Below, one piece after another: positions 9,864-19,901 of a stretch of DNA of 64,000 bases. The DNA is from G963664935 sp963664935 (lineage in GTDB: Bacteria > Pseudomonadota > Gammaproteobacteria > Methylococcales > G963664935), in the NCBI GenBank assembly GCA_963664935.2, contig CAXXSE010000007.1, positions 620,001 through 684,000 of the forward strand. The letters are read 5' to 3'. Position numbers and translations under genes: made by a program. The notes beneath the pieces are model-generated. The model saw only the letters and a program-made list of their open reading frames with translations. It searched no databases and had not been told where the DNA came from. Position 1 is the first letter of the stretch. Each line of letters starts with the position of its first letter.

Positions 9864-10874
9864 TCAACCCATTAACAACACCTTCGCGCCTCGCACCGGA
9901 TCCTTTTTCAGTTCCAGCAAGGCGCGGTTGGCTTCTTCCAGGGCAAAAGTCTGTACTACCGGACGAATAGGCGCCTTGGCTGCGATCGCCAGGAATTCGA
10001 CAATGTCCTGGTAGGTGACATTCGCCACCGACTTGAGCTCCTTTTCCATCCATAGATGCTGCTGGTAACGTAGCTTGAGCAGGTATTCCTGGTCGCGGTC
10101 CTCCTTGCGGATGGCATTGATGACCAGTCGCCCCCCCGAGGATAGATTGGCAAGCGCCTCCACTACCGGCTTCCAGGCCGGTGTGGTATCGATAATGGCC
10201 GGTAACGATACAGGTGCGCGCGCTCCCGTGTCGCCAACCCAAGTCGCCCCCAGTTCCATGGCAAACGCACGCGCCTCGGGATCCCGTGCAAACACATATA
10301 CCGGAGAGTCGGGGAACAGGTAGCGTGCTGTCTGCAACACGATGTGCGCCGACCCACCAAAACCGGTCAGTCCAAGCGCATCGCCATTTTCAAGCTTGGC
10401 CAGTTTTAGAGAACGGTAGCCGACACTGCCGGCGCACAGTAGAGGCGCCGCCTCGGCGTCCGAAAACATCTCAGGGATCGGACAGGCATAGCCCTCAGGA
10501 ACAGTAAGATACTCGGCGTAGCCACCATTGCAATCACGCCCGGTAGCGGTAAACGCCGGACTAAGATTCTCGTCCCACGCCCCCGAAGAACTGTGGATCC
10601 AGCCGACCCCGACACGTGCATCCAACGCAAAGCGCGTCGCATCGGGGCCGCACCGGTCCACCCGACCGATAACCTCATGCCCAGGTACCACGGGTAGGCG
10701 CGGTGGTGCGGCGCGGCCCTCGATCTCATCCAGCTCCGTGTGACAGACCCCGCAGGCGCTAATACGAATACGCACCTCGCCCACGCCCGGCTCCGGCACA
10801 GGTAAGTCGACCAGGTCTAGCGGCTCCTCGTCCTCAAGCAGTGAGACTATTCGATTTATGATCATCGCTTTCAT
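9864..10874 (-). CDS. Zinc-dependent alcohol dehydrogenase lacking structural-zinc cysteines
   Basis: Medium-chain NAD(P)-dependent alcohol dehydrogenase. Catalytic zinc ligands are visible in ACGVCHTELD and VPGHEVIG, and the nucleotide-binding region in LTGFGGSAHIVLQTARYL. ATG at 10874 (MKAMIINRIV) is preferred over an upstream in-frame ATG because it follows a CTCCTGGAAAA ribosome-site-like stretch. In homologues a loop of four cysteines binds a structural zinc between VG and ENLC. Here the segment reads IHSSSGAWDENLSPAF, with Ser/Trp in place of Cys and a short deletion, so the structural zinc site is gone. The GC content is higher than its neighbours, suggesting transfer. An activity change is possible. 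Confidence 0.88.
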   Translation of the reverse strand: MKAMIINRIVSLLEDEEPLDLVDLPVPEPGVGEVRIRISACGVCHTELDEIEGRAAPPRLPVVPGHEVIGRVDRCGPDATRFALDARVGVGWIHSSSGAWDENLSPAFTATGRDCNGGYAEYLTVPEGYACPIPEMFSDAEAAPLLCAGSVGYRSLKLAKLENGDALGLTGFGGSAHIVLQTARYLFPDSPVYVFARDPEARAFAMELGATWVGDTGARAPVSLPAIIDTTPAWKPVVEALANLSSGGRLVINAIRKEDRDQEYLLKLRYQQHLWMEKELKSVANVTYQDIVEFLAIAAKAPIRPVVQTFALEEANRALLELKKDPVRGAKVLLMG

Positions 10875-10940
10875 TTTTTCCAGGAGCAAATTAGGGCCGC
10901 GAAGCGACTCCACCGAAGTCAAACACAAGGACGTATTTCA

Positions 10941-13772
10941 TCACTCAGCCTGATCCAACCGCTGTTCGATTTTTTGTCGGTACTGGAGTAGATGGATAGT
11001 CTGCAGCCGTGAAAGTAAATCTATGCCCAAGATCTTGAGAGGCACGTCTATAGCATCGACGCAAATGGGATAGCGTTTTCCATCCCGACGGATTTGGAAA
11101 ATGTTTCGGGCGACTTGACTGAATATGGCATCGCCGTATTCCATGGAAGAAAATTCTTGATCGTTACAGTAGATCGTATACGCGGTTTCATTGAGCGCCA
11201 ACTCGTCCGCTGAAACTCGAATGTTAATAGCTTGATGCCCCAACCTGGTTTTAAACTCGATAGGCTCGATTACAAAATCGTCCGTTGATTGTTGTTCCAC
11301 GGAGTAATATTCGATTGCGATATCGGCTAGAAATGCATAATGATCAAAAACCGAGTGCAGAAAAAGATTGTAGGGTTCGAGTAAACTCTGAAGCGTTGCA
11401 TATTCTCTTTGCTGGCGGAACAATGAGCCACGCTCGTCGAGAATATATACTTCGGCGACATCGGGTTTCGTCGAACAGAACACTTGAACAACTCCCGGTT
11501 TATTCAATTGATAGATATAGGGGAGCGGTGATGTCGTTACCGCTTCGTGGTCGAATACAACGGGACTGAAATGGGGTTGAGGAGACGCCAGCTCAGTGAA
11601 AAGGTGTGTTTCGTCGACAACGTTCCAATATCGAACAGCCGAGTCGACACGGTTAAAAACATAGAAAGCCTGTCCACCCCTGAGAACGAATCGCGGTGAT
11701 GTTGCATCGGACGGATCGGCAAATATGTCGCGTAAATGTTCAAACGTTTCTTTTATACGGGATGCGATACGTTGCGAGCGCGTCGAGGCAAAACAGAAAC
11801 AATCGAAACCGATTTGATCGAGTGATTCCCCGGATTTGTTGAGAATATCACAAAAACAATCCAACAATCCCTTTAATTCCAAATGGCGATAAATCAGGAT
11901 TTCCTGCCAGCTCGTCAATACGATTTGATCGATACTACATATCAAAATTGATCGCATCGACCCGAAACTCAAAGCATCGCCCCGATTACTCGCGGTTTGC
12001 ATTTCATCTTTGCGGGTCGACATGGGATCTTGCCCAATATTGATAAATAGTGCGGTGGCATGAAGATCGGGGGCGCCCGCATAAATTTCGAGCTCATCGG
12101 AATCAGAGCGTTTTCGCTTTAGAAATTTCGATACCGAGTCATGAATCAAGCGTAATTCGGTTTTGTTAACGTTGCTTGATTCGGTTTCCAGTCGGATCTT
12201 GGTATTCGTACTGTGCAATCCATTTACGGAAATCCAAGTTAGCAATTCAAGTAAACTATGGGATTTTTTTATGGGTGTTGGCGAAGCTGGCGAGTCTGTT
12301 TCTGGAGCGTCGGCGAAAAGAACCCAGCCTTGTTCTTCATCGGCAAATCGAACTTCCTGTATGACAAGTTGTTCTTGATGTAAGCGAACGTCGAAACCGG
12401 TGTACACGACATCAATTTTTCCCGGTTTCCGTTCGAACACCGAATACAGTTTCCGGCCCAGCAGTTTTAGCTCATGATTTTCCGGGTTTCGGTCATTGGC
12501 GAATTTTCCGGCAAATTGGTTCAACATCCGATAACTGTTAATTAATTCCTTGGTTACCAGCTTGTATTCTTCCAGAGTATCCTGAAGACTCCATTGCTTC
12601 CGTTCCCGAACACTCAGGAGACGAATGTTATCCCATTTACTGACCATTGAAGCCAAGTATTTTCGACTGGAACTCATCGACGAACCCACGACCGTATTAT
12701 TCAATTCGCGGACTTTTTGGTAAAAACAATAGCGGGCTAGTTTTAAACGATCAAATTCCTCCCGTTCGATTAAATACTCTTCAACTTTCAAATACATCAG
12801 AATATAGGGGTCCAACTGGTCCAAATCGGTGGTTCCCTCGTAAACGGCGCGCTTAAGCGTTAAGCTCACCCATGCTGTATCCGGGTAACTGCTGGCGTAT
12901 GCTTCCATGAGCAAGAGCTTTAGCAGGGACTTATAGGGACTGCTAATTGCTTTGTACAAATGCCATAAACTGGCCCCAAGAAATTCCTCGGGTGGTATGG
13001 TTTCCAGCCCACCGAAGTCCAGAGTCTAAATGTTTTGTATGAAGCGTTTGCCAATCAGATGAGCGACATAGTCCTTGTAAAATCGCTCTTGATGGGATGG
13101 AACCAGCCACCATACGGGAAATTTACCGGCGATATATAGACCGGTTCGGTAAAACTCTTCCAATAACAAATGATGTTGGATACTTCCACAACTTTCAGTA
13201 GAGATAGGGCTGCCTTCACCCCGGCGAAATCCTTCGGTATCGATTAGAAAAAAATGCACCTCAAGGCCAAGGGTGGCACCCCATTGTTCCAGGGCCGTGG
13301 CTTTCTGTTGCAATTCTCCAATTTCGCCGGATTTGAGTCCGGACCTGTGGCAAAGCCAGATATCTAAATCACTGCTTGTTGAATAGGCAACGCTCCCCGC
13401 GCTCCCCATCAGAAAAATTGCGTCGATTGAATAGGATTTTAATGCACGTTTTTTGTAGGTGAAACTGTTCGATAATTTCTTTGCGTAGGATAAGGTATGT
13501 TTCGCTGGGATATAATAGGTGATTCCAAAAGGTGTGGAGGAGGAGATGAAACCGGGGAGGGCCGGATAGTTACCGTGAAAAATTAGCGGAAGTAATTCTA
13601 AAAAAAGCCGTTGACGTGGTAGCAGAAACTGTTGAATCCGCTGAAACCGTTGTTGATGGAGGTGCTGGAACCGCCGGGCGATGGATATTAGTTCCCGCCT
13701 TCCAATATCGCTACCCGGTGCACCCAGATTGATGGGTTTCTGGCGGTTGCTGGAAAGCGTATCGTTGATCAA
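10941..13772 (-). pseudogene. cyaA: Class I adenylate cyclase, one in-frame TAG
   Basis: Class I adenylate cyclase makes cAMP from ATP for CRP-type regulation. The frame runs from TTG at 13772 to 10941, about 943 codons, but codon TAG at 13026-13028 splits it. Upstream of the stop is the nucleotidyltransferase core (LMGSAGSVAYSTSSDLDIWL) and the WWLVP..ERFYKDYV segment. Downstream the frame continues without a shift into LDFGGLETIPPEEFLGASLW and YKAISSPYKSLLKLLLMEAY, as in E. coli CyaA, where a Trp precedes LDLGG. A TGG-to-TAG change is the simplest explanation. The TTG start directly follows the TGA of the upstream PAS-GGDEF gene, so translation is probably coupled. Without suppression only the catalytic N-terminal fragment (248 residues) would be made. 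Confidence 0.92.
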
Positions 13773-14579
13773 TCAGCTCATTAAGGCGATTAAACTTAAA
13801 TCTTGATCGCGGTCTAAACGCCGCAATAATTTTGTTGGATCGTCTCCCTTTTGCCAGGACGTTGCGCCAAATCTGATTGACCAACTCGACGATTTGGTGG
13901 CCAGGATACTGGTGCGGTTCCCCGTAAGATTACTCGCAAGTTCCTTTGCATCGTCTAAACAGGTTTCCGGCAAAACGATGAGAAATGTCGTCTCGTCCAA
14001 GATACCGATTTGATCGGCCCATCGAAGCTGATCTTTCAAGCTCTGTCCGAAGTCGCGTATCGGTTCATCCAAATCGCCCGTTTCCGTTGCGTGTATAGAT
14101 AAGCGTAGCACCGATAATGGATTTCCATACCGTCTACTTCGGCTTAACTGGTTGTCCAGGACTTGTAGAATGGCTTTTTTGTTCAATAACCCGGTAACCG
14201 GATCTTTGGTCTCAAGTGAACTCACACGGATACGGAGCTGAGTGCATTCTTCTTCCAACTCGGCGGTTTCGGTGACGTCCCTAAAAAAATGCGTGACTCC
14301 ATCGATTCCTTCGAACGTAATGCATTCGCGTTCAAACCAACGGGTTTTTCCGTTCGATTCGGTCACGCACAACCGTTCGGATTTCTCAAACAGCGGCGCG
14401 AAAATCGAATTTGAATCCAGAGGTTCTTTAAGACCGATTAACCGATCTTTCGTCACATGGAGTATTTTCGCCAGGGTTTCGTTAGTCCAGATCACTTGGC
14501 CCTTATCCACAATTAAAACACCTAAGGGCATTTTCTCAAGAATTTCTACGGAAGCCGGGCCGTCGACGTTAATCATCAT
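13773..14579 (-). CDS. PAS domain protein with degenerate GGDEF domain
   Basis: 268 residues. A PAS sensor domain (about residues 8-110; MPLGVLIVDKGQVIWTNETL and HFFRDVTETAELEEE) is followed by a short coiled linker and a GGDEF-fold domain (DPVTGLLNKKAILQVLDNQL). The GGDEF active-site loop is replaced by GILDETTFLIVLP, so diguanylate cyclase activity is unlikely. A regulatory or sensing role is inferred. It lies immediately upstream of cyaA and its stop codon touches the cyaA start, so it may modulate or be co-expressed with adenylate cyclase. Confidence 0.85.
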   Translation of the reverse strand: MMINVDGPASVEILEKMPLGVLIVDKGQVIWTNETLAKILHVTKDRLIGLKEPLDSNSIFAPLFEKSERLCVTESNGKTRWFERECITFEGIDGVTHFFRDVTETAELEEECTQLRIRVSSLETKDPVTGLLNKKAILQVLDNQLSRSRRYGNPLSVLRLSIHATETGDLDEPIRDFGQSLKDQLRWADQIGILDETTFLIVLPETCLDDAKELASNLTGNRTSILATKSSSWSIRFGATSWQKGDDPTKLLRRLDRDQDLSLIALMS

Positions 14580-14699
14580 TCTCTTAACTTACGTTTTTGC
14601 AACGTTCGATGTCCTTGATTATAGAAGTGGGAACATAGATTTTCAAATATTTGGGCAATGATAATCCGATTACCAAATGATTGTAAACCTTCGGCGTTT

Positions 14700-16082
14700 T
14701 TAATCGATAAGCTCTCTGGCTTTCATTATGGCTTCGCGGACACATTCGGGCGCTGTTCCCCCGCTATGTTTTCGTGCCGATACGGAACCTTCCAAGGACA
14801 GGACATCGAAGACGTCTTGCCCAATTTCAGGACAGAATGCGTGGAACTCGTCCAATGACAATTCGGAAAGATCCCGCTGACTGTCGATTCCCAGCCGAAC
14901 GGCTTGACCGACGATCCCGTGGGCATCCCGGAACGGTATGCCTTTGCGCACCAAATAGTCGGCAAGGTCGGTTGCCGTCGAAAAACCCTGTTTAGCGGCA
15001 TCGTACATTTTTTCTCGTTTGGCTTGAACGTGGGGCATCATGTCGGCAAACGCCCGTAATGAACCCTGAACGGTATCTACGGCATCGAACAGTGGTTCTT
15101 TATCTTCCTGGTTGTCCTTATTGTAGGCTAGCGGTTGGCTTTTCATCAATGTGAGTAGCGACACCAGATGCCCGGTAACCCGACCCGTTTTGCCCCGCAC
15201 TAATTCCGGAACATCGGGGTTTTTTTTCTGCGGCATGATCGACGAGCCGGTGCAAAAGGCGTCGGGGAGTTCCACGAAATCGAATTGGGCGCTGGACCAT
15301 AGCACCAGTTCCTCAGAAAAACGGGACAAATGAGTCATGATCAGACTGGCGGCAGCCATAAATTCAATCGCAAAATCCCGATCGCTGACAGCGTCCAGGG
15401 AATTTGGGGCTGGACGGTCAAATCCAAGCAGTTCACAGGTATAATCCCGGTCGATTGGGAAGCTGGTACCCGCCAACGCCGCGGCCCCAAGCGGCATGAC
15501 ATTGACTCGATCCCGGCAGTCGGCCAAGCGTCCACAATCCCGGGATAACATTTCGAACCACGCCATTAAATGATGCCCAAAGGTAATCGGTTGGGCGACT
15601 TGCAAATGGGTGAAGCCGGGCATGATGGTGTCGGCTTCTTTTTCCGCGAGATCTAACAAAGCGATCTGTAAGCGCCGGATTTCAGATAAAATCCGGCCAA
15701 TTTCCTGCCTCAAATACAATCGAATATCGGTGGCAACCTGGTCATTACGCGATCGTCCTGTATGTAATTTTTTACCAATATCTCCAATGCGTTCGGTCAA
15801 CTTGGCTTCGATATTCATATGAACATCTTCAAGCACTATCGACCAATCGAAAAGACCCCGGTCTATTTCCACACCGATGTCAGCTAAACCCTCCACAATA
15901 GCGCTGGTTTCGGCCTCCGTTAACACGCCGATACGTTCAAGCATTTTGGCATGGGCAACGGAGCCTTGAATATCGTATTGCGCCAAGCGTTGATCAAAGG
16001 TAACCGAAGCGGTAAATGCCTGTACGAAGGCATCGGTAGATTGGGTGAAGCGCCCGCCCCAAAGTTTATTTTCCGATGTCAT
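14700..16082 (-). CDS. argH: Argininosuccinate lyase
   Basis: Catalyses the last step of arginine biosynthesis, splitting argininosuccinate into arginine and fumarate in the cytoplasm. The 460 residues are full length. The start MTSENKLWGGRF is canonical, TGRSRNDQVATD and TFGHHLMAW are conserved, and the fumarase-superfamily signature is GSSIMPQKKNPD. The ATG overlaps the hemL stop by four bases (ATGA), so hemL and argH are translationally coupled. The gene appears intact. Confidence 0.97.
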   Translation of the reverse strand: MTSENKLWGGRFTQSTDAFVQAFTASVTFDQRLAQYDIQGSVAHAKMLERIGVLTEAETSAIVEGLADIGVEIDRGLFDWSIVLEDVHMNIEAKLTERIGDIGKKLHTGRSRNDQVATDIRLYLRQEIGRILSEIRRLQIALLDLAEKEADTIMPGFTHLQVAQPITFGHHLMAWFEMLSRDCGRLADCRDRVNVMPLGAAALAGTSFPIDRDYTCELLGFDRPAPNSLDAVSDRDFAIEFMAAASLIMTHLSRFSEELVLWSSAQFDFVELPDAFCTGSSIMPQKKNPDVPELVRGKTGRVTGHLVSLLTLMKSQPLAYNKDNQEDKEPLFDAVDTVQGSLRAFADMMPHVQAKREKMYDAAKQGFSTATDLADYLVRKGIPFRDAHGIVGQAVRLGIDSQRDLSELSLDEFHAFCPEIGQDVFDVLSLEGSVSARKHSGGTAPECVREAIMKARELID

Positions 16083-17362
16083 AGTTGTTGGAACGCTTTT
16101 CCTGCGGCGGCAATAGTTTGATCGAGTATTTCCTCGGAATGGGCCGATGAGACAAACCCGGTTTCGAATGCCGATGGCGCGAGATAAACACCCTGGCTCA
16201 GCATGGTATGAAAAAATTGTTTAAATCGCGCCTGATCGCATTGCATAACCTGGTCGAATCGGATAACTTCGTCCGCATCGGTGAAAAACAGACCGAACAT
16301 ACCGCCGACAGTGTTTGTGGACAAGGGAACCCCAGCGGCATCAGCTACTTTTTTAATACCTTGTGTTAGATACTTGGTTTTAGCCGATAGTGTATCAAAA
16401 AAACCCGGTGCCGAAATCAATTCCAGAGTTTTCAAGCCGGCGGCCATAGCTATCGGATTGCCTGATAGGGTACCTGCCTGGTACACGGGACCCAAAGGCG
16501 CTATTTGCTCCATAATCCGGTTTTTCCCTCCAAAAGCGCCTACCGGCATGCCGCCTCCGATTATTTTTCCCAACGTGGTGAGATCGGGTTTAATCCCATA
16601 ATATTCCTGGGCGCCACCGAGCGCTACCCGGAATCCGGTCATAACTTCGTCGAAAATCAATACCGCACCAGATCGATCGCAATGATCCCGCAAGGCTTGT
16701 AAAAATCCAGGAAGTGGAGGAATACAATTCATATTTCCGGCCACTGGTTCGACGATAACACACGCAATCTCGGATCCATATCGATCAAAAACCTCGGCGA
16801 CGTCGGTATTATTATTGTATTCCAGCGTTAGCGTCTGTTCGGCGAGTATTGAAGGCACACCGGGTGAACTTGGAGCGCCCAAGGTCAAAGCGCCGGACCC
16901 CGCTTTTACCAGCAACGAATCGGAGTGACCGTGGTAACAGCCTTCGAACTTAACGATTTTATCCCGGCCAGTGTAACCCCGCGCCAGTCTAATGGCGCTC
17001 ATTGTGGCTTCGGTGCCGGAATTAACCATACGCACTAATTCCAGGGACAGTACTAATTTACAAAGAGTTTCCGCCATCTCCGTTTCTACGGTGGTTGGCG
17101 CGCCGAAACTTAGACCCCTGTAACATGCTTCTTGGACTGTTTTAACGACGTCCGGATGGGCATGCCCCAATACCATAGGCCCCCAAGACCCGACGTAGTC
17201 GATGTATCGTTTGCCATCGGTATCAAAAAGATAGGGCCCGGATGCACGATCGATGAATACCGGTGTCCCACCGACGCCCTTAAAGGCGCGTACCGGCGAA
17301 TTGACGCCACCGGGAATGAATTTCTGGGCTTTAATAAATTCAGTGGAATCATTCATGGTCAT
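16079..17362 (-). CDS. hemL: Glutamate-1-semialdehyde 2,1-aminomutase
   Basis: PLP enzyme that converts glutamate-1-semialdehyde into 5-aminolevulinate in the C5 haem pathway. The N terminus shows FIPGGVNSPVRAFKGVGG, and the PLP lysine lies in TTLGKIIGGGMPVGAFGG. The start MTMNDSTEF (17362) is preferred because upstream residues from 17398 are not family-like. The length is about 427 residues, as expected. It forms a coupled pair with argH downstream. Confidence 0.96.
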   Translation of the reverse strand: MTMNDSTEFIKAQKFIPGGVNSPVRAFKGVGGTPVFIDRASGPYLFDTDGKRYIDYVGSWGPMVLGHAHPDVVKTVQEACYRGLSFGAPTTVETEMAETLCKLVLSLELVRMVNSGTEATMSAIRLARGYTGRDKIVKFEGCYHGHSDSLLVKAGSGALTLGAPSSPGVPSILAEQTLTLEYNNNTDVAEVFDRYGSEIACVIVEPVAGNMNCIPPLPGFLQALRDHCDRSGAVLIFDEVMTGFRVALGGAQEYYGIKPDLTTLGKIIGGGMPVGAFGGKNRIMEQIAPLGPVYQAGTLSGNPIAMAAGLKTLELISAPGFFDTLSAKTKYLTQGIKKVADAAGVPLSTNTVGGMFGLFFTDADEVIRFDQVMQCDQARFKQFFHTMLSQGVYLAPSAFETGFVSSAHSEEILDQTIAAAGKAFQQL

Positions 17363-17373
17363 AGTTTTATTTG

Positions 17374-17835
17374 TTAACGCCGCGCCCAAAACATCCAAAC
17401 CGATAATCCAGCCATAGTTATTCCGGCCGGTATATAAGCGGTATGCGGATATAGGTAAGTTGCTATTTTAACGTCCACATCAAGAACGAAAAGACCAAAA
17501 CATAAAACCGCCACCAATCCGAAAATTACGCCACACGCACTAAGAGCAAAACCTGCTTTGTTTCCAAGGGCGGATTTAGTTTCGGTTTGTGTATAGGATT
17601 GACTTTGTTCCAATTCAGCGAATTTTCGAGCAACTTTTTTCTTCTCCCGGTCAAGATTGCGGTTTTTCTCCTTGAATTGTTTTTTGTAAAGTTCAATCCC
17701 TTGGGAAATCCCTTGAGCTATGAGTTTCGTTTGTTTTTTTGTTTGCTCGGGGCGCTGGATACTTTTGGCTATACCCAAGGCCTCCTTAGACATTTGATCC
17801 GCGGCCTGTTGCTGAAAGGACTTTTGTTTATTCAT
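17374..17835 (-). CDS. DUF2956 family membrane protein
   Basis: A 153-residue protein from MNKQKSFQQQ. The first half is highly charged and helical (QMSKEALGIAKSIQRPEQT, then a lysine-rich coiled-coil-like stretch). The second half has two membrane helices (about LSACGVIFGLVAVLCFGLFV and IPAGITMAGLSVWMFW) and ends in RR. This is the pattern of gammaproteobacterial DUF2956, whose function is unknown. It lies 11 bases upstream of hemL on the same strand, so the two are probably co-transcribed. Confidence 0.8.
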   Translation of the reverse strand: MNKQKSFQQQAADQMSKEALGIAKSIQRPEQTKKQTKLIAQGISQGIELYKKQFKEKNRNLDREKKKVARKFAELEQSQSYTQTETKSALGNKAGFALSACGVIFGLVAVLCFGLFVLDVDVKIATYLYPHTAYIPAGITMAGLSVWMFWARR

Positions 17836-17898
17836 TCGGATATGATATACCAAAATCTAAACAATTCATGGAACGATAACCAATCTACACCATTGAGC

Positions 17899-18441
17899 AT
17901 GGCAGTAAAAGACATATATCCTCCAATACCCGCTATCGCGGTCAGTGCAATTATTTTCGACGCTAACGATAGGGTTCTTTTAGTCCGTCGAGGACAACCG
18001 CCCGCGATGGGTCAATGGCATGCCCCGGGAGGTAAATTGGAGCCTGGAGAAGGTGTGGTGCAGGCGTGTCGGCGTGAAATACGCGAGGAAACCGGAATCG
18101 AGGGAATACGCGTGGTGTCACTGATCGCCGTGGTCGAACGCAGGGTGGAGGGATTTCACTATGTGATACTTGATTTTTTAGCCGAGCTCCCCAATAAGAT
18201 AGCTCCAGAACCCATAGCGGGCGACGATGTGACCAATGCCCAATGGATTGCCTACCCGGAACTTGACCACTACGCTCTGGCCGAAGGATTACGACCGATT
18301 CTTGAAAAAGTCCGTATTAGGGGATTGGAAGAGGGAAAACGGGGTTTGTGTGATCATAGCGGTAACGGAACAGACTTTTTGCTAACACGGAATTGTGCTC
18401 ATATTGCCAACGCCATGACGCACCCAAGGATCGAAAGTTGA
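17899..18441 (+). CDS. NUDIX hydrolase
   Basis: Hydrolyses nucleoside diphosphates linked to another group; the MutT/ADP-ribose pyrophosphatase-like type is likely. The full Nudix box is present: GGKLEPGEGVVQACRREIRE followed by ETGI. Start at ATG 17899 (MAVKDIYPPIP) because the domain begins there; upstream in-frame codons lie antisense to the DUF2956 gene. A tail of about 40 residues after EKVRIRGLEE resembles no known domain and may be variable or read past an older stop. It is transcribed toward the convergent cca gene. Confidence 0.88.
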   Translation: MAVKDIYPPIPAIAVSAIIFDANDRVLLVRRGQPPAMGQWHAPGGKLEPGEGVVQACRREIREETGIEGIRVVSLIAVVERRVEGFHYVILDFLAELPNKIAPEPIAGDDVTNAQWIAYPELDHYALAEGLRPILEKVRIRGLEEGKRGLCDHSGNGTDFLLTRNCAHIANAMTHPRIES

Positions 18442-18510
18442 TACCGGACGCATAGCGTCATACCATCAACTATTTTTACTCCAGAAGAACTAATCGGTAA
18501 GTAACTATGT

Positions 18511-19743
18511 TTATTGTGTCGTAACTTCCCTTTTGCAAGATTCAACGGCTTTAATCCTGAGTTCTCTTAATTTTTGCCCAATTGCCGCTCCTTCAAATCC
18601 CTGTTGAATGAATGGGGTCACATCAACGGACAGGGCCGCCCGCTGGGCCTTTAAGAAAAAATCCGCTTGCGGATAGGGTTTGGATTCCAAGCCCTTTCTG
18701 CCCCGCGCGTCGGCGATACACGTTAATAGAAAAGGAGTGAGTGATTCGTTTTTCCTGAATGCATCTAATGATTGCAGAGTATCCACCATGGTGGATGAAC
18801 GTAGTTCGAAAACGCGGTGGCAATTGCCGTGGAATCGGATAACTTTTTGGGCGAGCTTTTTGTAGTCGTTGGGTACTCTCAAGCGCTCGCAAAGACCTTC
18901 AAGCGCTGTCAGTCCGGTTTTTTCGTGACCACGATGACCTGGCCATTGTGTTCTCGGAGTCATACCCTTACCTAGATCATGGGTGAGGGCGGCAAACCGA
19001 ACCCGTGGGTCGTCGGATAGCTTTACGGCTTGTTCCAGCACCATCATGGTATGTATACCGGTATCGATTTCAGGATGGTACTTGGCCGGTTGAGGCACTC
19101 CGTAAAGGCAGTGAATTTCCGGAAAAAGTCTGGCCAACGCACCGCAATGCTGAAGGACATCGAAAAACTGAGTGGGAGTGCGTTCCGACAGCGCTTTAAC
19201 CAGTTCGGACCAGACCCGTTCCGGCACCAAAGCGTCGACTTCTCCTTGAGCAACCATGTTTTTCATTAATTCCATGGTTTCCCCGGCAACCTTAAAACCC
19301 AGGTGTTGGTAGCGCGCCATGAACCGGGCGACTCTCAATATGCGTACCGGGTCTTCAGCAAAAGCCGATGAAATATGGCGAAGCGAACGGGAACTTAAAT
19401 CCTTTTGACCACCAAAGGGATCGATCAGCGTGTCCACATCGTCTTTGGCGATGGCGTTAATCGTTAGATCACGGCGCAAAAGGTCTTGCTCTAGAGTAAC
19501 GTCGGGTGACGCATTGATGGAAAACCCCCGATAGCCGGGCGCGGTTTTGCGTTCGGTCCGGGCAAGCGCATATTCTTCGTGGGTTTTTGGGTGTAAAAAC
19601 ACTGGAAAATCTTTGCCCACTGGCCTGAAACCTTGTGCAACCATAGCCTCGGGTGTTTCACCAATCACTACCCAGTCACGTTCTTTTACCGGGAGCCCCA
19701 ACAAGTGATCCCTAACCGCTCCACCGACCAAATAAACTTTCAT
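18511..19743 (-). CDS. cca: tRNA CCA-adding enzyme (multifunctional)
   Basis: Adds or repairs the CCA end of tRNAs. The class II nucleotidyltransferase motif begins the protein (MKVYLVGGAVRDHLLG, KERDWVV), with ARTERK, RRDLTINAIA, DPFGGQKDL and EDPVRILRVARF following in order. A C-terminal HD domain (AALTHDLGKG, GHEKTG) marks the gammaproteobacterial bifunctional type that also has 2',3'-cyclic phosphodiesterase activity. About 410 residues, full length. The start is taken at the second methionine because MKVYLVGGAVRD is the usual family start. Confidence 0.96.
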   Translation of the reverse strand: MKVYLVGGAVRDHLLGLPVKERDWVVIGETPEAMVAQGFRPVGKDFPVFLHPKTHEEYALARTERKTAPGYRGFSINASPDVTLEQDLLRRDLTINAIAKDDVDTLIDPFGGQKDLSSRSLRHISSAFAEDPVRILRVARFMARYQHLGFKVAGETMELMKNMVAQGEVDALVPERVWSELVKALSERTPTQFFDVLQHCGALARLFPEIHCLYGVPQPAKYHPEIDTGIHTMMVLEQAVKLSDDPRVRFAALTHDLGKGMTPRTQWPGHRGHEKTGLTALEGLCERLRVPNDYKKLAQKVIRFHGNCHRVFELRSSTMVDTLQSLDAFRKNESLTPFLLTCIADARGRKGLESKPYPQADFFLKAQRAALSVDVTPFIQQGFEGAAIGQKLRELRIKAVESCKREVTTQ

Positions 19744-19779
19744 GATCACATAGTAGCAGCTTCAATAGTGAACCGGGTT

Positions 19780-19901
19780 GTTAACTATTCAGCTTCGCCC
19801 TAAAATCCGCCAATTCTGATCTAAAAAATGATTACTTACCCATGTAAATTCACATTTTTCGCCTTGAATTGACGAATTTAAGGGGCAATCTGAACAATTA
19901 C
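19780..19901. repeat. Dispersed repeat R1, copy A
   Basis: About 122 bp starting TTAACTATTCAGCTTC, with an internal ATTTTTCGCCTTGAATTGAC and ending CAATCTGAACAATTAC. It aligns along its length with 52216-52336. The ends are imperfect inverted repeats (GTAACTATT-like), so it behaves like a small MITE. It fills the gap between cca and the FAH-family gene and slightly overlaps the latter's 3' end. Confidence 0.7.

Noticed and set aside
17587..17898. Long N-terminal extension of the NUDIX protein
   Set aside because: It is antisense to the DUF2956 gene, has no family match, and the domain starts at 17899.
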